Origin: Parietaria judaica
Lineage: Eukaryota > Streptophyta > Magnoliopsida > Rosales > Urticaceae
DNA length: 64,000 nt
Reading direction: 5' to 3'
Assembly: GCA_954871525.1 (NCBI GenBank)
Contig: OX940866.1
Span: 13,787,001 to 13,851,000 of the forward strand
The notes under the pieces are model-generated. The model was not told the origin of the DNA. It saw only the letters and a program-made list of their open reading frames with translations, and searched no databases. Shown in pieces: positions 39,561-50,480 of this stretch; the stretch's first letter is position 1, and each line of letters begins with the position of its first letter. A program made the position numbers and the translations under genes.

Positions 39561-40830
39561 TTATTTTTTCTAACAATATGTATATTTAAAGGGTGAAAAT
39601 AATACCCGAAATCTCTTCCTAAACTCAAAAGCAACTCGCAATCGAATACGCACGTCCAGATTAAATATGAATGCGAGTTCTAAGTTTTGATTTATTATTT
39701 CAAATTGAGCACTCAGAACCCGATTTGAAACACAATTTTAAGAGAGAAATGTATTTTTTTTTAATTTCCTCATAATTTTTTTTAAAATTCTTTAGTTTTA
39801 CTCTTTCTTGCACTCAGATTTTGGTAAATTATTTATTAATTGTCGACAGTCTTGAAATTAGTTTTCAAATTTTAATTTTTAGCAAAGTAGATCAGGTTAA
39901 AACGGCGTTTTGAAAATCAAAATCCATTTTAGATGTTAAAATTTTGATCCGGATTCTTACGAAACTCGGATCATGAATCGAAATTCCGGATGCCACAAAA
40001 AAATTAGAGAAATTTAGATACTCAACCGGTTTCACCCATACTTAATATATTGTAAAGCACTAAAACCGATCATGCAGGAGAGATTACCATCTTTTAGTAG
40101 TTGAGCTTTATATCTTTCTTTTTTACTTCGAACTTATATAAGGACTTGACAAGATAAAATTGTTACCCTAATTAAGATATTAAATTTTGCAATAATATTT
40201 TTTTTCTCTCAAACGAGTGGCCAAGACATCAGACATGAATATAGATTCATGAATATGAGCTTTAATTTTGGTATTTGCCATTAGTCTAGTCAATATGGAA
40301 TATAGATTCCGTTTCTTACTTGTAAATAATAAAGAAAAAAAAAATGGTATAATTTGGAAATCGGAATTCCACATTGGACATTCGGATCTAGATTAATTAT
40401 TAGTTGATGATGTAAAGTTTGTGAAGATCTCGTAGTTTGCGTTTAAATATACTAGGGGATTCTTTTATGGGACAAATTGCTAAACCATTAAAAATATATA
40501 TCACTCGAAGGTTTTTTTATTTTATTTTTTTAGATAAGATTATGTATATATATATGTGTGTATACATCATATGTCTCTCTGTCTTCTCGTTCTTTCCGTT
40601 TGGAAAGTGATGGGCATTTTCATATTCAAAATCCAATTATTCCCATTTGCTTTCTTATTTAAGAATTAGTTTCGTAGTTGTTTCCTTATTTTGGATGTTT
40701 CAGAAACTACAACTATATTAATGTCCTAGTCCTAGCTTCACTTAATGATCTTGTGGGGGCACAAGACATACATGTTAAATAATTAGAAACCAATATATAT
40801 ATATATATATAACCTTTGCGGTATAAGTAT
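39561..40830. other. AT-rich intergenic, nothing recognised
   Basis: Microsatellites near 40545-40565 and 40793-40811. No gene seen. Confidence 0.55.
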
Positions 40831-40984
40831 TCAAAGATTGGGATTGGACATTTTTCGGGCCCACGTGAGTTAATGCGATTGATTCACGGTATTGATTATA
40901 GAATCATATGTGATTAATATAGTTGACTAATCAATATATTAATTGCATATATCCATTTCCTTATTGAGATGAGATCTTCATATA

Positions 40985-41458
40985 AAAGAAACTAATTCAT
41001 TACATGAGATACACATTAATAGAGATTATTCTCATTAATGGTGATTATACTCATTAATGGAGATGATTCTCCTCTCCCTATAAATAGAGACTTCGACCAC
41101 CCCATTTTACACACCATTGAGAGAGTTCGAATTCTACTATTCCCGAGAGAGAGTCTTTGTCCGTTTCCAATCGCCAATTAGGAACTAGTATTCCGATCCG
41201 GCGATTTCCGTTCTCCTAGAGAAGTTCCGTTAGCGACGTGGTGGACTACGTAGAGGCCGAACACTTGAGCGGCTTGTGATCTCCTAGGAAGCGTGGTGTA
41301 GACGACGGCGTGAAGACAATCCTCTGACAGGCACTCGAAGATCCGGCTCTCGAGGAATCAAAGTAATCGCTTAGAGAAATCTTTCTCTCTCCAAGTATTT
41401 TCTAGGATTCTCCGGAATTTCCGCTTCCGGAGATGAGAAATCTTAGAAAGCTCCAACA
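40985..41458 (+). repeat. Probable 3' part of a solo copia-type LTR
   Basis: A TATA box (ctataaatagagac, near 41078), a CT/GA-balanced transcribed-like segment with gaggaatcaaag, and a terminal CTCCAACA at 41451-41458 resemble the R/U5 half of a TGTTGG...CCAACA copia LTR. No matching TGTTGG start was found upstream, so the piece may be 5'-truncated. Confidence 0.4.
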
Positions 41459-42155
41459 ATATATATATATGTGTGTGTGTGTCTTGATGCCCTAGTTTGT
41501 TGTGATTTTGAAGTATATCCCATGCTTTTGTTTTCCATTTTAAGGACAATTAAAAGGTATATATATAAGCCTCTTGGGTTTAATAATCAATAACCACTAT
41601 TAATTTCCCTAATATTTTTAAAATTTTGTTCTTTGAAGTGATCATTGCATATATGATTTGTGTCGGACTCGGGTGGCGGAAATATATTTCTATACTGTCT
41701 CCTCCTTACACACCGATTTTATATTTTTATGTACAATAATAAATCTGAGTTTGGGGTAGAGTGGAGAAAAACGACTTCCCACTCCGTGATATAATTATTT
41801 CATTTGTGGATACAAAATGAAATAGAAACTCCGTATCTACCTAATTAAGGTTGTGGACCATCCTGCGAAAACGGAAATCGGATATTATTCCGAATTCCTT
41901 ATAAAACTGCTCCAATTATGTACGTACAGAACATTCAAACAATTACTATTTGACGGGGAAGATATAATTTGTATTGAATATTTCCACCCATTCAAAATCT
42001 AACTACTGTACATATATTACAACTACATACTTACATAATCATATTTTTCAATCCATGAAAGTGACTATAATCTAATTATATATACATATATATAATATCA
42101 AAAATCACTATAATTATATAATTAGATAATTCCCTTGTATTTTTTTTGTTACTCC
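41459..42155. other. AT-rich intergenic, nothing recognised
   Basis: (TA)n/(GT)n run at 41460-41481. 3' flank of the PADRE gene. Confidence 0.55.
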
Positions 42156-42635
42156 TCATCGATCGCACCCAATTTCACCACAAATCGCCGCCGTCTCCGA
42201 TCTCTTCTCTCCCCTCCAGCTGGCCACCATGCGGTGGTACCGATTCACGTCTCTCTTGACCGCAAACTCCAACGGCTCAACCCCGTTAACGCCACAGCAC
42301 CGTGCAGCTCCACCGCCACGTGTCTTCCGTCGGAGCGCCGAGCTAGCCTTGTTGGTCAGCGCCACCATCTGCTCGACCCGGACCGGGCGGTTCAGGCAGG
42401 TCAACGGAAGAACGAAGTAGAGTTGACCGAGCTGAAGCTCGTCGTCCTCGCTCACCGCCGAGACCAGCGCTCCAAAGTCCATGTCGTCGGAATCGCAGAC
42501 GAAGCTTGCTTCTGTGTCGCGGAGCACCTGCGAGACCTTGACGGGCTGTGAGAATTCCCGGAGCTGGCCGTCTTCGAGGATCAGCCTCGCCGTGGCCACG
42601 GCCGTTGACTCCTGGGAGTGGCAAATATTTCCCAT
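42156..42635 (-). CDS. PADRE (DUF4228) domain protein, 159 aa
   Basis: Single-exon ORF. I choose the ATG at 42635 (MGNICHSQESTAV) over the upstream one at 42686, because it gives the family's N-terminal Gly2/Cys5 myristoylation-palmitoylation start. PADRE core: TARLILEDGQLREFSQP, VKVSQVLRDTEASFVCDSDD, ELQLGQLYFVLPL, and a helix VEQMVALTNKASSALRR. The tail is basic and ends ...ICGEIGCDR. Compared with the copy at 30376-30774 it shares MG.xC, G.L.E, QVL, ELQ.GQ.YF.LPL and KAS.AL, so the two are family members on the same strand, though diverged. GC-rich coding sequence in AT-rich DNA. Confidence 0.9.
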   Translation of the reverse strand: MGNICHSQESTAVATARLILEDGQLREFSQPVKVSQVLRDTEASFVCDSDDMDFGALVSAVSEDDELQLGQLYFVLPLTCLNRPVRVEQMVALTNKASSALRRKTRGGGAARCCGVNGVEPLEFAVKRDVNRYHRMVASWRGEKRSETAAICGEIGCDR

Positions 42636-42930
42636 GCGATATTCTTGACCTAATTGTAGAGTAACGTTGTTAGACCGTTTATACATATATATTAATGGCG
42701 ATATATATTATTGTATTGTATAAAGGGTTAGTATTGTGTTGAGATTGGATCACTCAAAAAAAAAAATTGTGTTGAGATTGGAGACAAAATAGTGTTTACG
42801 CGTTTGATATTGTTGGTTGTAATCCTGTCGTTGTTATTCATTAATTAGAAATAGCCAAACTAAAACGTATCTTTAGCAAAATAGCCATGTTTTGGTTAAT
42901 ATTTTTAAATAGCCAATTAATTACTTAAAT

Positions 42931-43509
42931 TAGGGGTGACAAATTGGTGCCGGACACGAAACACAAAACGGTTACGACACGATTTAAATGGGTTTGGGTC
43001 TACCATAAATGGATCTGGGTCCATCCATGTCGAACACGATTAACACGATTAAATAATGGGTAAACACGGCACGAACACGATAGCACGATGGGTCCCAATA
43101 AGAGACGATTAAGAAGTAAAAAGTTGCATTTTATGCATTTATATATATTATAAAGTGTTTTACTACTAATGATATATGACATTTATATATTTTTTTAAAA
43201 TTTATTAATTACGTTGTACAACTGATGAACATAAAAAATTGTTAGTAAACTTTAAAATTTTAGATCATATAATTAAATAAATTAAGTAAAATGTGTGTAA
43301 ATTGAATTAATTTATAATTTTAAAATATGTGAATCTGTTTAACGGGTTAAACGGGTAGACACGATAAACACGCTATATAAATGGGGCGTGTCTGGGTCTC
43401 ATTTTATAACACGATTCATAAATGGGGCGGGTCTGGGTCTACATAAAATAAGTAAAAAATGATTAAGACCCGGCACGAACACGGCACGCAACTCGAATTG
43501 CCATCCCTA
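42931..43509. mobile_element. 579-bp hAT MITE (TAGGGGTGACAA...TTGCCATCCCTA)
   Basis: Terminal inverted repeats TAGGGGTGACAA and TTGCCATCCCTA (two mismatches). Flanks acttaaat (42923-42930) and acttaaac (43510-43517) match at 7 of 8 bases. Subterminal words acacga, gggtctggg and cgggt are repeated in both orientations, typical of hAT. No ORF. Confidence 0.8.
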
Positions 43510-44232
43510 ACTTAAACTAAAATAAAATTACTACAATACCCTTCATTATTAATAATATAAATTACTAAATAATTTCTAGTTAAAAAACGTAAGATCAAAT
43601 GAATTATTTATTAATTAGGTATATGCATACCAATTAATGGTGCTATTAATATGGTAACAAACCAACCACTCCAAATATTTACTCATTAAAATTTATGATT
43701 TCATTCTAAATTTAAAACCACGCCATTCTTCGACCATTCATATTTAAAATATTTTTTAATTAAATGTATGGAAATAATATGGATAATTGATACTGCTATA
43801 ATTTAGGTAACAATACCCCAATTACTACCTTTCAATAAGGGTTTTGAAATAAACCACATTTGAATCATTTTTCTCTCTCCTATAACTCAGTCGACGAAGA
43901 AAAAATCGACGAGCTCCTTTCTCACCACGACGGATGTGCGCGAGCTCCTTCAGTTGACAAACAAACCATGACGGACGTATGCGAGCACCTTCAGTCGACA
44001 AAGAACAACAACTGGTGAATCCTTATTTGACGATTAAGATCCATTAAACAGAGTTATTGATTTTGGTACTGTTTAAACTACGAATTTGGTATGGATTTTC
44101 GTTAAAATAAGTTTATTAAAGGGGATTTTGTATTTATTTATTATTATTTTGTTAATAATCGATTAATTTTTGTTACTTCATCTATATATATTTGGATTTT
44201 GGATCAATCAATATAAACCATGTTGATATTGA

Positions 44233-44460
44233 TTAATATGTTGATTCACGTTTTTGTTATATATTAGTTATGAGGTTGTATTAATGTGGTTAATACACGT
44301 TTTTGTTAGATATTAGGTTGTATTAATGTGGTTAATTCACGTTTTTGTTATATATTAGGTTGTATTAATGTAGTTAATACATGTTTTTGTTAGATATTAG
44401 GTTGTATTAATGTTATATATTAGGTTGTATTGGTTGTATTAATATGGTTAATTCACTTTT
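44233..44460. repeat. 42-bp tandem repeat
   Basis: Units gttgtattaatgtggttaat + acacgtttttgttagatatt + ag start at about 44275, 44317, 44359 and 44401. A further partial block lies at 44750-44880. Confidence 0.85.
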
Positions 44461-45275
44461 ATGTTAGATATAATGATGGGGACGAGATCAAGTGCGAAGA
44501 AGCAAATGGCTGGGGAACCGGCAACAGAAACGGCAGCAACGGTAGTGGAAACGACGGCTAATTCGAGTTCAGAAACAACATCGGGATCGGATAATGTTCC
44601 AATTGTGGTTGTTATAAAATCGATATTTGGGTTGTACGAGTTTTTCATCACATGATGTTCATCGTCACTATGAAAATCGATTTTATTTTTTCTTTCAATA
44701 TGAACCTTTTATATAACTGTTAAATGGTTGGTTGATATGCAGATTTTAAATTGTATTAATGTGGTTGATTCATGTTTTTTTATATATTAGATTGTATTAA
44801 TGTGGTTAATACACGTTTTTGTTAGACATTAAGTTGTATTAATGTGGTTAATACACGTTTTTGTTAGATATTAGGTTACATAATTATTTACGTATTAATA
44901 CATATTAACACAGATAATATAGTTTTTCTGTAAAACAAGTAACTGTTCTTATTTTTAAGAAAAATTAACTTTGTTAATACACGTTAATATAATTGTTGTA
45001 TCGTTGATTTTCCAGAAAATATAAATTAATATTATTGTTTCCATTTAAAATTTTAAAATTTTAATTTTTTAAAAACAAATCGTGATTAGTTGTAATTAGC
45101 CACGAATAATTAATTTCCTTTTTAATTAATTATGAAAATAATAATAAAAATAGGTTAATTAAAAGAGTATTATAGGTATAAAATCTGTTATTATTGCAAA
45201 CAAAAAAGAAAGATTTGGCTATTTGACTAATCAAACGTTTTAATTTGACTATTAAACTATTAAGAGTCCTTTCTC

Positions 45276-46818
45276 ATTAATTAATGAGCTACTATAGTAT
45301 ATATATAGAGTCATTGTGATTGAGTGATTGGAACGTATTTATTATTAATTTTCAAACATTTATCTTTCCACGCATAGGGTTTGTCCTCACTCGTTTGCCT
45401 TTATTTTCTTTCTTTCATACGTATCTTTTCCTTTTGATGACGCCATAATTAATATATATATATGGATCATTACTTGACAATAATATATAAATATGGAAAT
45501 ATATATATATGTTAATATATGTATATCTATATCATTACTTGGGTGACAATTTATGAGAAAATGACTATGATAGTAATGTATATATGGATCGTGACGTGCT
45601 TAGGGTGACAATTTATGTCTCGTACGTGTAGTGTTCGACTCGTGTTATAATCGATTTTTACATTCTGGCCTCTTTGTTAATCGTATTAATAATCTTGTCT
45701 AACCCGTTAAATCTAATTAACTAATTATTATCTTGTTAACTTAATCATTTCACTTAATAAGTATAATTAACTAATACTAATTTAACTTAATTAGTATAAT
45801 AAAATAATATTAAATATTAACGAATTAACAATTTTATATTCATTGAACAATCATAAAATAAAGAATATAAAATAACATATACAATCAGTATTATCATACA
45901 TAATAATATTTAAAATGCAAACAAATAAATATTTAATCCTGTCTAATTGATTCTCATCGTATCATCGTATTGATCATATCATTCCCGCTCGCTATTAAAT
46001 CATTTTCGACATGGTTAGATCCAAATCTATTTAACGTCAACTTAAATTTATATATCGTAATCACATCGTGTCTTGTATAGGGCTACATATTTGCCTTCGG
46101 TAAATTACTATGTCTGTGTTTGAAGTTGTCTTGGTTTTATTACGCCTTGTTTTCTTTAGGAAGTCATTCTTTTTTATTTTATTTTTTTATTCACTTTGAA
46201 AAACAAAGAAGTGATCAATAAAGAAAAGAGTAATGAAGAAAAGAGAAAGATCACAGAAAGAGTAATTACAACATTTAAAGGATTATTTTGTGTGTCAATC
46301 AGAGATTAGCCTTTTTCTGTATCAATTCATCTTTAAAATCTATATAGATTAATTATGTATTCAACATTTGAGTAAAGCGGATTATCTTCGCTTGAAACAA
46401 GTCATCCTTAAATCTATATGGACTAATTATGTACTCGTTGCTTGTTTAAATACTAAACTCTTTTTAGAAGTCATAAAAACAATCACGCATTGGCGATCGA
46501 TTTGGTCGAAATATATTAGGGCAGAAAATTGAAGGGAACAAAGACAAGTGAAGGAGACATATAATGAGTTTCAAGATTGTTTATTTGAGCTTGTTAGGAA
46601 ACAATGTTGTTTTATCACTTGACGATAACTTTTTATTGCAAATTTTTTGGTTAAGGGTGAGTGATTTTATTGCATATTTTGTAACGATACAATGTTATAT
46701 TGGTACATGTCATTGCTCCTTTCCATATGCCAAATACAAGATATTGTGTTTCACGATTACTAGGACTAAATATAATGATCACGACATAAGTCCTCAATCT
46801 TAGCTTAATTGAGTGACG
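45276..46818. other. AT-rich intergenic, nothing recognised
   Basis: A direct duplication of about 50 bp (aaatctatat(a/g)gattaattatgta) lies at 46330-46380 and 46405-46450. The ORF at 46564-46803 has no recognisable content. Confidence 0.5.
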
Positions 46819-47754
46819 TGGGTTTAATTCTATTCAATAGTTGAATAAGTATCAATGGTTGGATTCCGTCCATTTTTTACTAAACGACTGTTAGCCAAAC
46901 ATGACGTGGCGAGCTTTCCCTCCCCGTGCTGCCACATCATGCTCTCTCCCTCTGCATCATCATGACGTCATCATCGCATAAATAGACGCTGGTGGGATTC
47001 GAACACACGCCCTCACCTAAGCCTCCACATGCCTTCGTTGTTATAGTGAAAATAAGAATTTAAATTGAAAAAATATATTATTAATAAGTGACATATTTTT
47101 TCCCGATTATTATGCATGATTTTTTCGGACCGGGCTCGGGTTGACTTTTTCCAACCGGTCTCGGGTTGACTTGTTTAGATCATTCTCCGATTGACTTTTT
47201 TGGACCAATCTCGGGTTGACTTGTTTGGGCCGTACTCGGTTGACTTTTTTTGAACTTTTTTGAACATGTCCAAAAAAGTCAACCCGAGCAATGTCCAAAA
47301 AAGTCAACCGAGTCCGGCCCAAAAAGTCAACCTAAGACTGGTCTAAAAAAGTCAACTGGAGAACGGTCTAAAAACATCTACCCGAGACCGGTCTAAAAAA
47401 ATCAACCCGATCCCAGTTTGAAAAAGTCAACGCGAGCACGATCCGAAAAAAATGCATAGTAATCGGGAAAACATTGTCACTTATTAATATATATCTTTTC
47501 TATTTTTTTAATTCATACTTTTACTCTAAAACAACGCGAAGTTCACTTAGTCTAGTTGCCACAAAATGGGGAGGGCTTGGATGAGGGTATGTGTTCGAAT
47601 CTATTTATTTTTTCGAGCATAACAAGGCGGATGACGTGGTAGCACACGGATAGGAAGCTCACCAAGTCAATGTTGACTAACACTCTTTAGTCAAACATGG
47701 ACGGAATTCAACTTTTGGTACTTATCCCGCTATTAAATGGAATTTGACCCATGC
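46819..47754. mobile_element. 0.93-kb foldback element with inverted 25-bp minisatellites
   Basis: Nearly the whole stretch is one imperfect inverted repeat with its centre near 47266. Outer arms pair from gggtttaattctattcaatag (46819) with ctattaaatggaatttgaccc (ending 47754). The inner arms hold five ttgacttttttgga-type 25-bp units (47141-47245), mirrored by about seven gtcaa units (47278-47430). On the plus strand, TAGTCTAGTTG (47548) and GTGTTCGAATCT (47591) match Pol III A- and B-box consensus; the left arm keeps a B-box match near 46994-47004. No ORF and no clear target duplication. Confidence 0.8.
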
Positions 47755-48032
47755 CGTCCTGGTTGGCTTAAGATCGGATATAACATTGAAAATAGTATGG
47801 AAATTATTTCAATTTGGTTCTTTATTTACTTCTTTCGGATTTTAGATGTTTCCAAATTTATGGAATCATCGGTGAAGACGATCAACGATGCATGACGAGG
47901 ATCGACACTTGTCGGAGTAGTAACCTTCTACAAGGAAGTCACAAAGTCGATCTAATTAATAGTCATTAAGTTACAAGGAGTAGTTAAACTTTGGTTGCAT
48001 AATCGAACACAATTTTTGTTTTATTGTTTTTA
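47755..48032. other. Short intergenic, nothing recognised
   Basis: Separates the foldback from the gag-only element. Confidence 0.5.
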
Positions 48033-49354
48033 CCATGCAAAAAAATGGATCAAACACTGTAGCGGCCGAAAGCTAGATATTGGGCCGGGCCCATCGCCGT
48101 TTATTGACTTTCCTGGGCTAGATGCTTGATTCAATGTTCTTGTAGGATCTGACGAATCGGACCCTCAACTTACCGTCGGCCCGGAACCAGGTCCTCCGAC
48201 CCGTTACCACAAAGTTCTAAGACTCGGGATATAGGTTGGCGACCGCAGAGAACCGGAACCTCCGTAGGGCAGGTCGACGAGCATGGCTGGAGCAGTCGAT
48301 GACTGGAAGAGGGGGGTGATGATGATGTGATGTCGCGCCTCGTTAAGTGTGGTGAGGCTGGCTGCCTACGTACCAACTTGCAACCAAGCGGGATCAGGTC
48401 ATCTCGTAGTTCAAAGTAGACGTTGATGGTGTTGTTCTTGGGCTGGCCTGGGCGAGCCTGAAGCTGATTGTGGGGGAGTCGTGGATTCCACCGGCGCTTT
48501 CTCTTGGGAGTCGGCGATTCCTCCGGTGAGCTGGGGGGGTCGACGTCGGAGAAGAGAGTCAGATGACGCTCGGACCTTCTTCTGGAGAGTCGGCGATTCC
48601 TCCAGTGAGCCGGGGATTCCTCCGGTGCTTCCGCTATGGCTAGCTTCTCTGGTAGATCGGACTCTCCGCTTACCGTCGGGCCGGAACCGTGTCCTCCGAC
48701 TCGTTACCGCAAAGTCCTAGGACTCGGGATATAGGTCGGTGACCGCAGAGAACCAGAACCTCCGTAGGGCAGGTCGACAATCGGACCCTGATCGGACCCT
48801 CCGCTAACCGTCGGCCCGGGACTGGGTCCTCCGACCTGTTACCGCAAATCCTAGGACTCGGGATATAGGTCGGCGACCGCTGAGAACCGGAGCCTCCATA
48901 GAGCAGGTCGGCGATCGGGCACTTCCGATCTTGGTAACGCCTTCGTTCTGACCTTAGTCGGGTATTCGTATCGGAATATATATAGAAGAGAGGAAATGGT
49001 GTTTACCACTATATAGAGCGTCTGAATCGGAGTTACCGTTTGAATGAAATCGAGCTTCTATTTATAGGAGGGGCCGGGGGCCTAGCTGCAATAAAATATT
49101 GTTGTTTTAGCCCCTGCGCACAGTATAGTTCGCGCGCGCGCACTGTATGGTTCGCGCGCGCTGTACAGTGCCCGTACGGTGCGCAACTCAATCCGAGATT
49201 CCGTTACGGTGCACGAACGATGCGTTTTATTATTCAAGCTTTATTCTAGTAGTAGAAATTGTTTCCGCTTGTTTTGGGCCTCTTGGTTTTGAGATATGGG
49301 CCTCTAGGGGGAATTATTGGACCGAAATTGATTTGGAAAAAATCACTCATAACA
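48033..49354 (-). repeat. 3' LTR of the gag-only element (low-coordinate copy)
   Basis: On the minus strand begins TGTTATGAGTGATTT and ends near ...CCATTTTTTTGCATGG. Contains three copies of a ~125-bp GC-rich repeat (ggactcgggatataggtcgg...cctccgtagggcaggtcg) at about 48160, 48660 and 48790, and a CG-alternating stretch at 49130-49165. Confidence 0.85.
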
Positions 49355-49893
49355 TTAACCCCCCAGTTTTTTGGATGGGTTTACCTTGCGAAAAATTATT
49401 TCTGCTTTGTTGCGGGATTTTCCAATGTGCGCTTTTAAAATATATATGGGGGCGTCTCCCAGGGTAATACTACGCGCATGCTGACGGGGGCGTTCCGCGA
49501 GATAACCTGACCGTTTTTACGTCTACGGTCGTGAAGGATTTCCCCGGAGATCACCTGTCGTTTTTACGGGGGCGTTCCAGAAATAACCCCCCAGCCACGT
49601 TTTGCGTCTGCGGATTTGGTGTCTTTTGGAATAGCCTGTCGTTTCGCGTTTACGGGTGATGTTTCGCGAGATAACCTGCCATATTTTTTCTGAAAAGGAG
49701 TGAGCATGAGAGCTCTTTTATTTATAATACTTCGAGGAGTTACAACGCTTAAAAGCGAAATTGGTGCCTAAAGGGGCACTCTATGGGGAAGAGACAATGT
49801 ACCGTTCAAAGGCACTTCTTGGAAAAAACTAGTAAAAAAGGTACGAGTTTACTAGGAGATTTGGTGGTGACGGTTCCCGGCGGCCCTAGGGTG

Positions 49894-50439
49894 CTAGCCA
49901 GACAATGCTTCTGTATCAGCCACACTTTCTGAGACATACTCATTGAGTTGCCCGTCTCGGATCAGGTTCTCGATATGCTTCCTCCGTTGCCAGCAGTCAG
50001 ATGTGGTGTGCCCCGATTCTTGATGGAACTCGCAGTATCTGCTCTGGTCCCTTCTGACGCCTTTCGCCATTGGTGGGGGCTGGTCGAATTTTTCTCCGTG
50101 AAGCTTCAGGATCGTCGCTGGATAGGCATTCAATGGCGTGGCGTCGGAGTTATCCCGGAATCGCTTTGCAGATTGGTCGTCGCCAGGGCCGGCCTAACGG
50201 TTTTGGGGGCCTTGGGCAAAAATATAATATGATGCTTTTTAATTAATTTATTTTTATTTTTTTAAATAAAAAATTAAATATAAACTAATTTGTATTATAA
50301 GAAAAGATATATGAGTCTTCTTCTTAAAAGAAAGTGAATCAATTTTATATCCATTTTTCTTGAAGTTTTATTCTTAGAGTAGAATCTTTTGTTTCTTGTA
50401 AACACCAAAAATCTTCCAGGATAACCTGTCACATGAAAA

Positions 50440-50480
<41 letters not shown>

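Larger units (their letters stand above)
42840..45275. mobile_element. ~2.4-kb TIR element, longer relative of the 4.6-5.05 kb element
   Basis: Left end aaatagccaaactaaaacgt and right end acgttttaatttgactatt are imperfect inverted repeats. Internal right-end blocks match the short element at 4.6-5.05 kb. The interior holds a nested hAT MITE (42931-43509), 42-bp tandem repeats, and a 64-codon ORF at 44461-44655 (MLDIMMGTRSSAKKQMAGE...) that I do not recognise. No transposase seen. Confidence 0.55.

Noticed and set aside
42636..42686. Upstream ATG (42686) as start of the second PADRE protein
   Set aside because: The downstream ATG gives the conserved MG..C myristoylation start; the 17 extra residues resemble nothing in the family.
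44461..44655. 64-codon ORF as a functional small gene
   Set aside because: Open on both strands over the same interval, Thr/Ser/Ala-rich, inside a TIR element. No support beyond openness.
46990..47010. tRNA gene suggested by a B-box (GTGTTCGAATCC on the minus strand)
   Set aside because: No acceptor stem, anticodon arm or CCA-side pairing could be assembled. Treated as a SINE-like remnant in the foldback.
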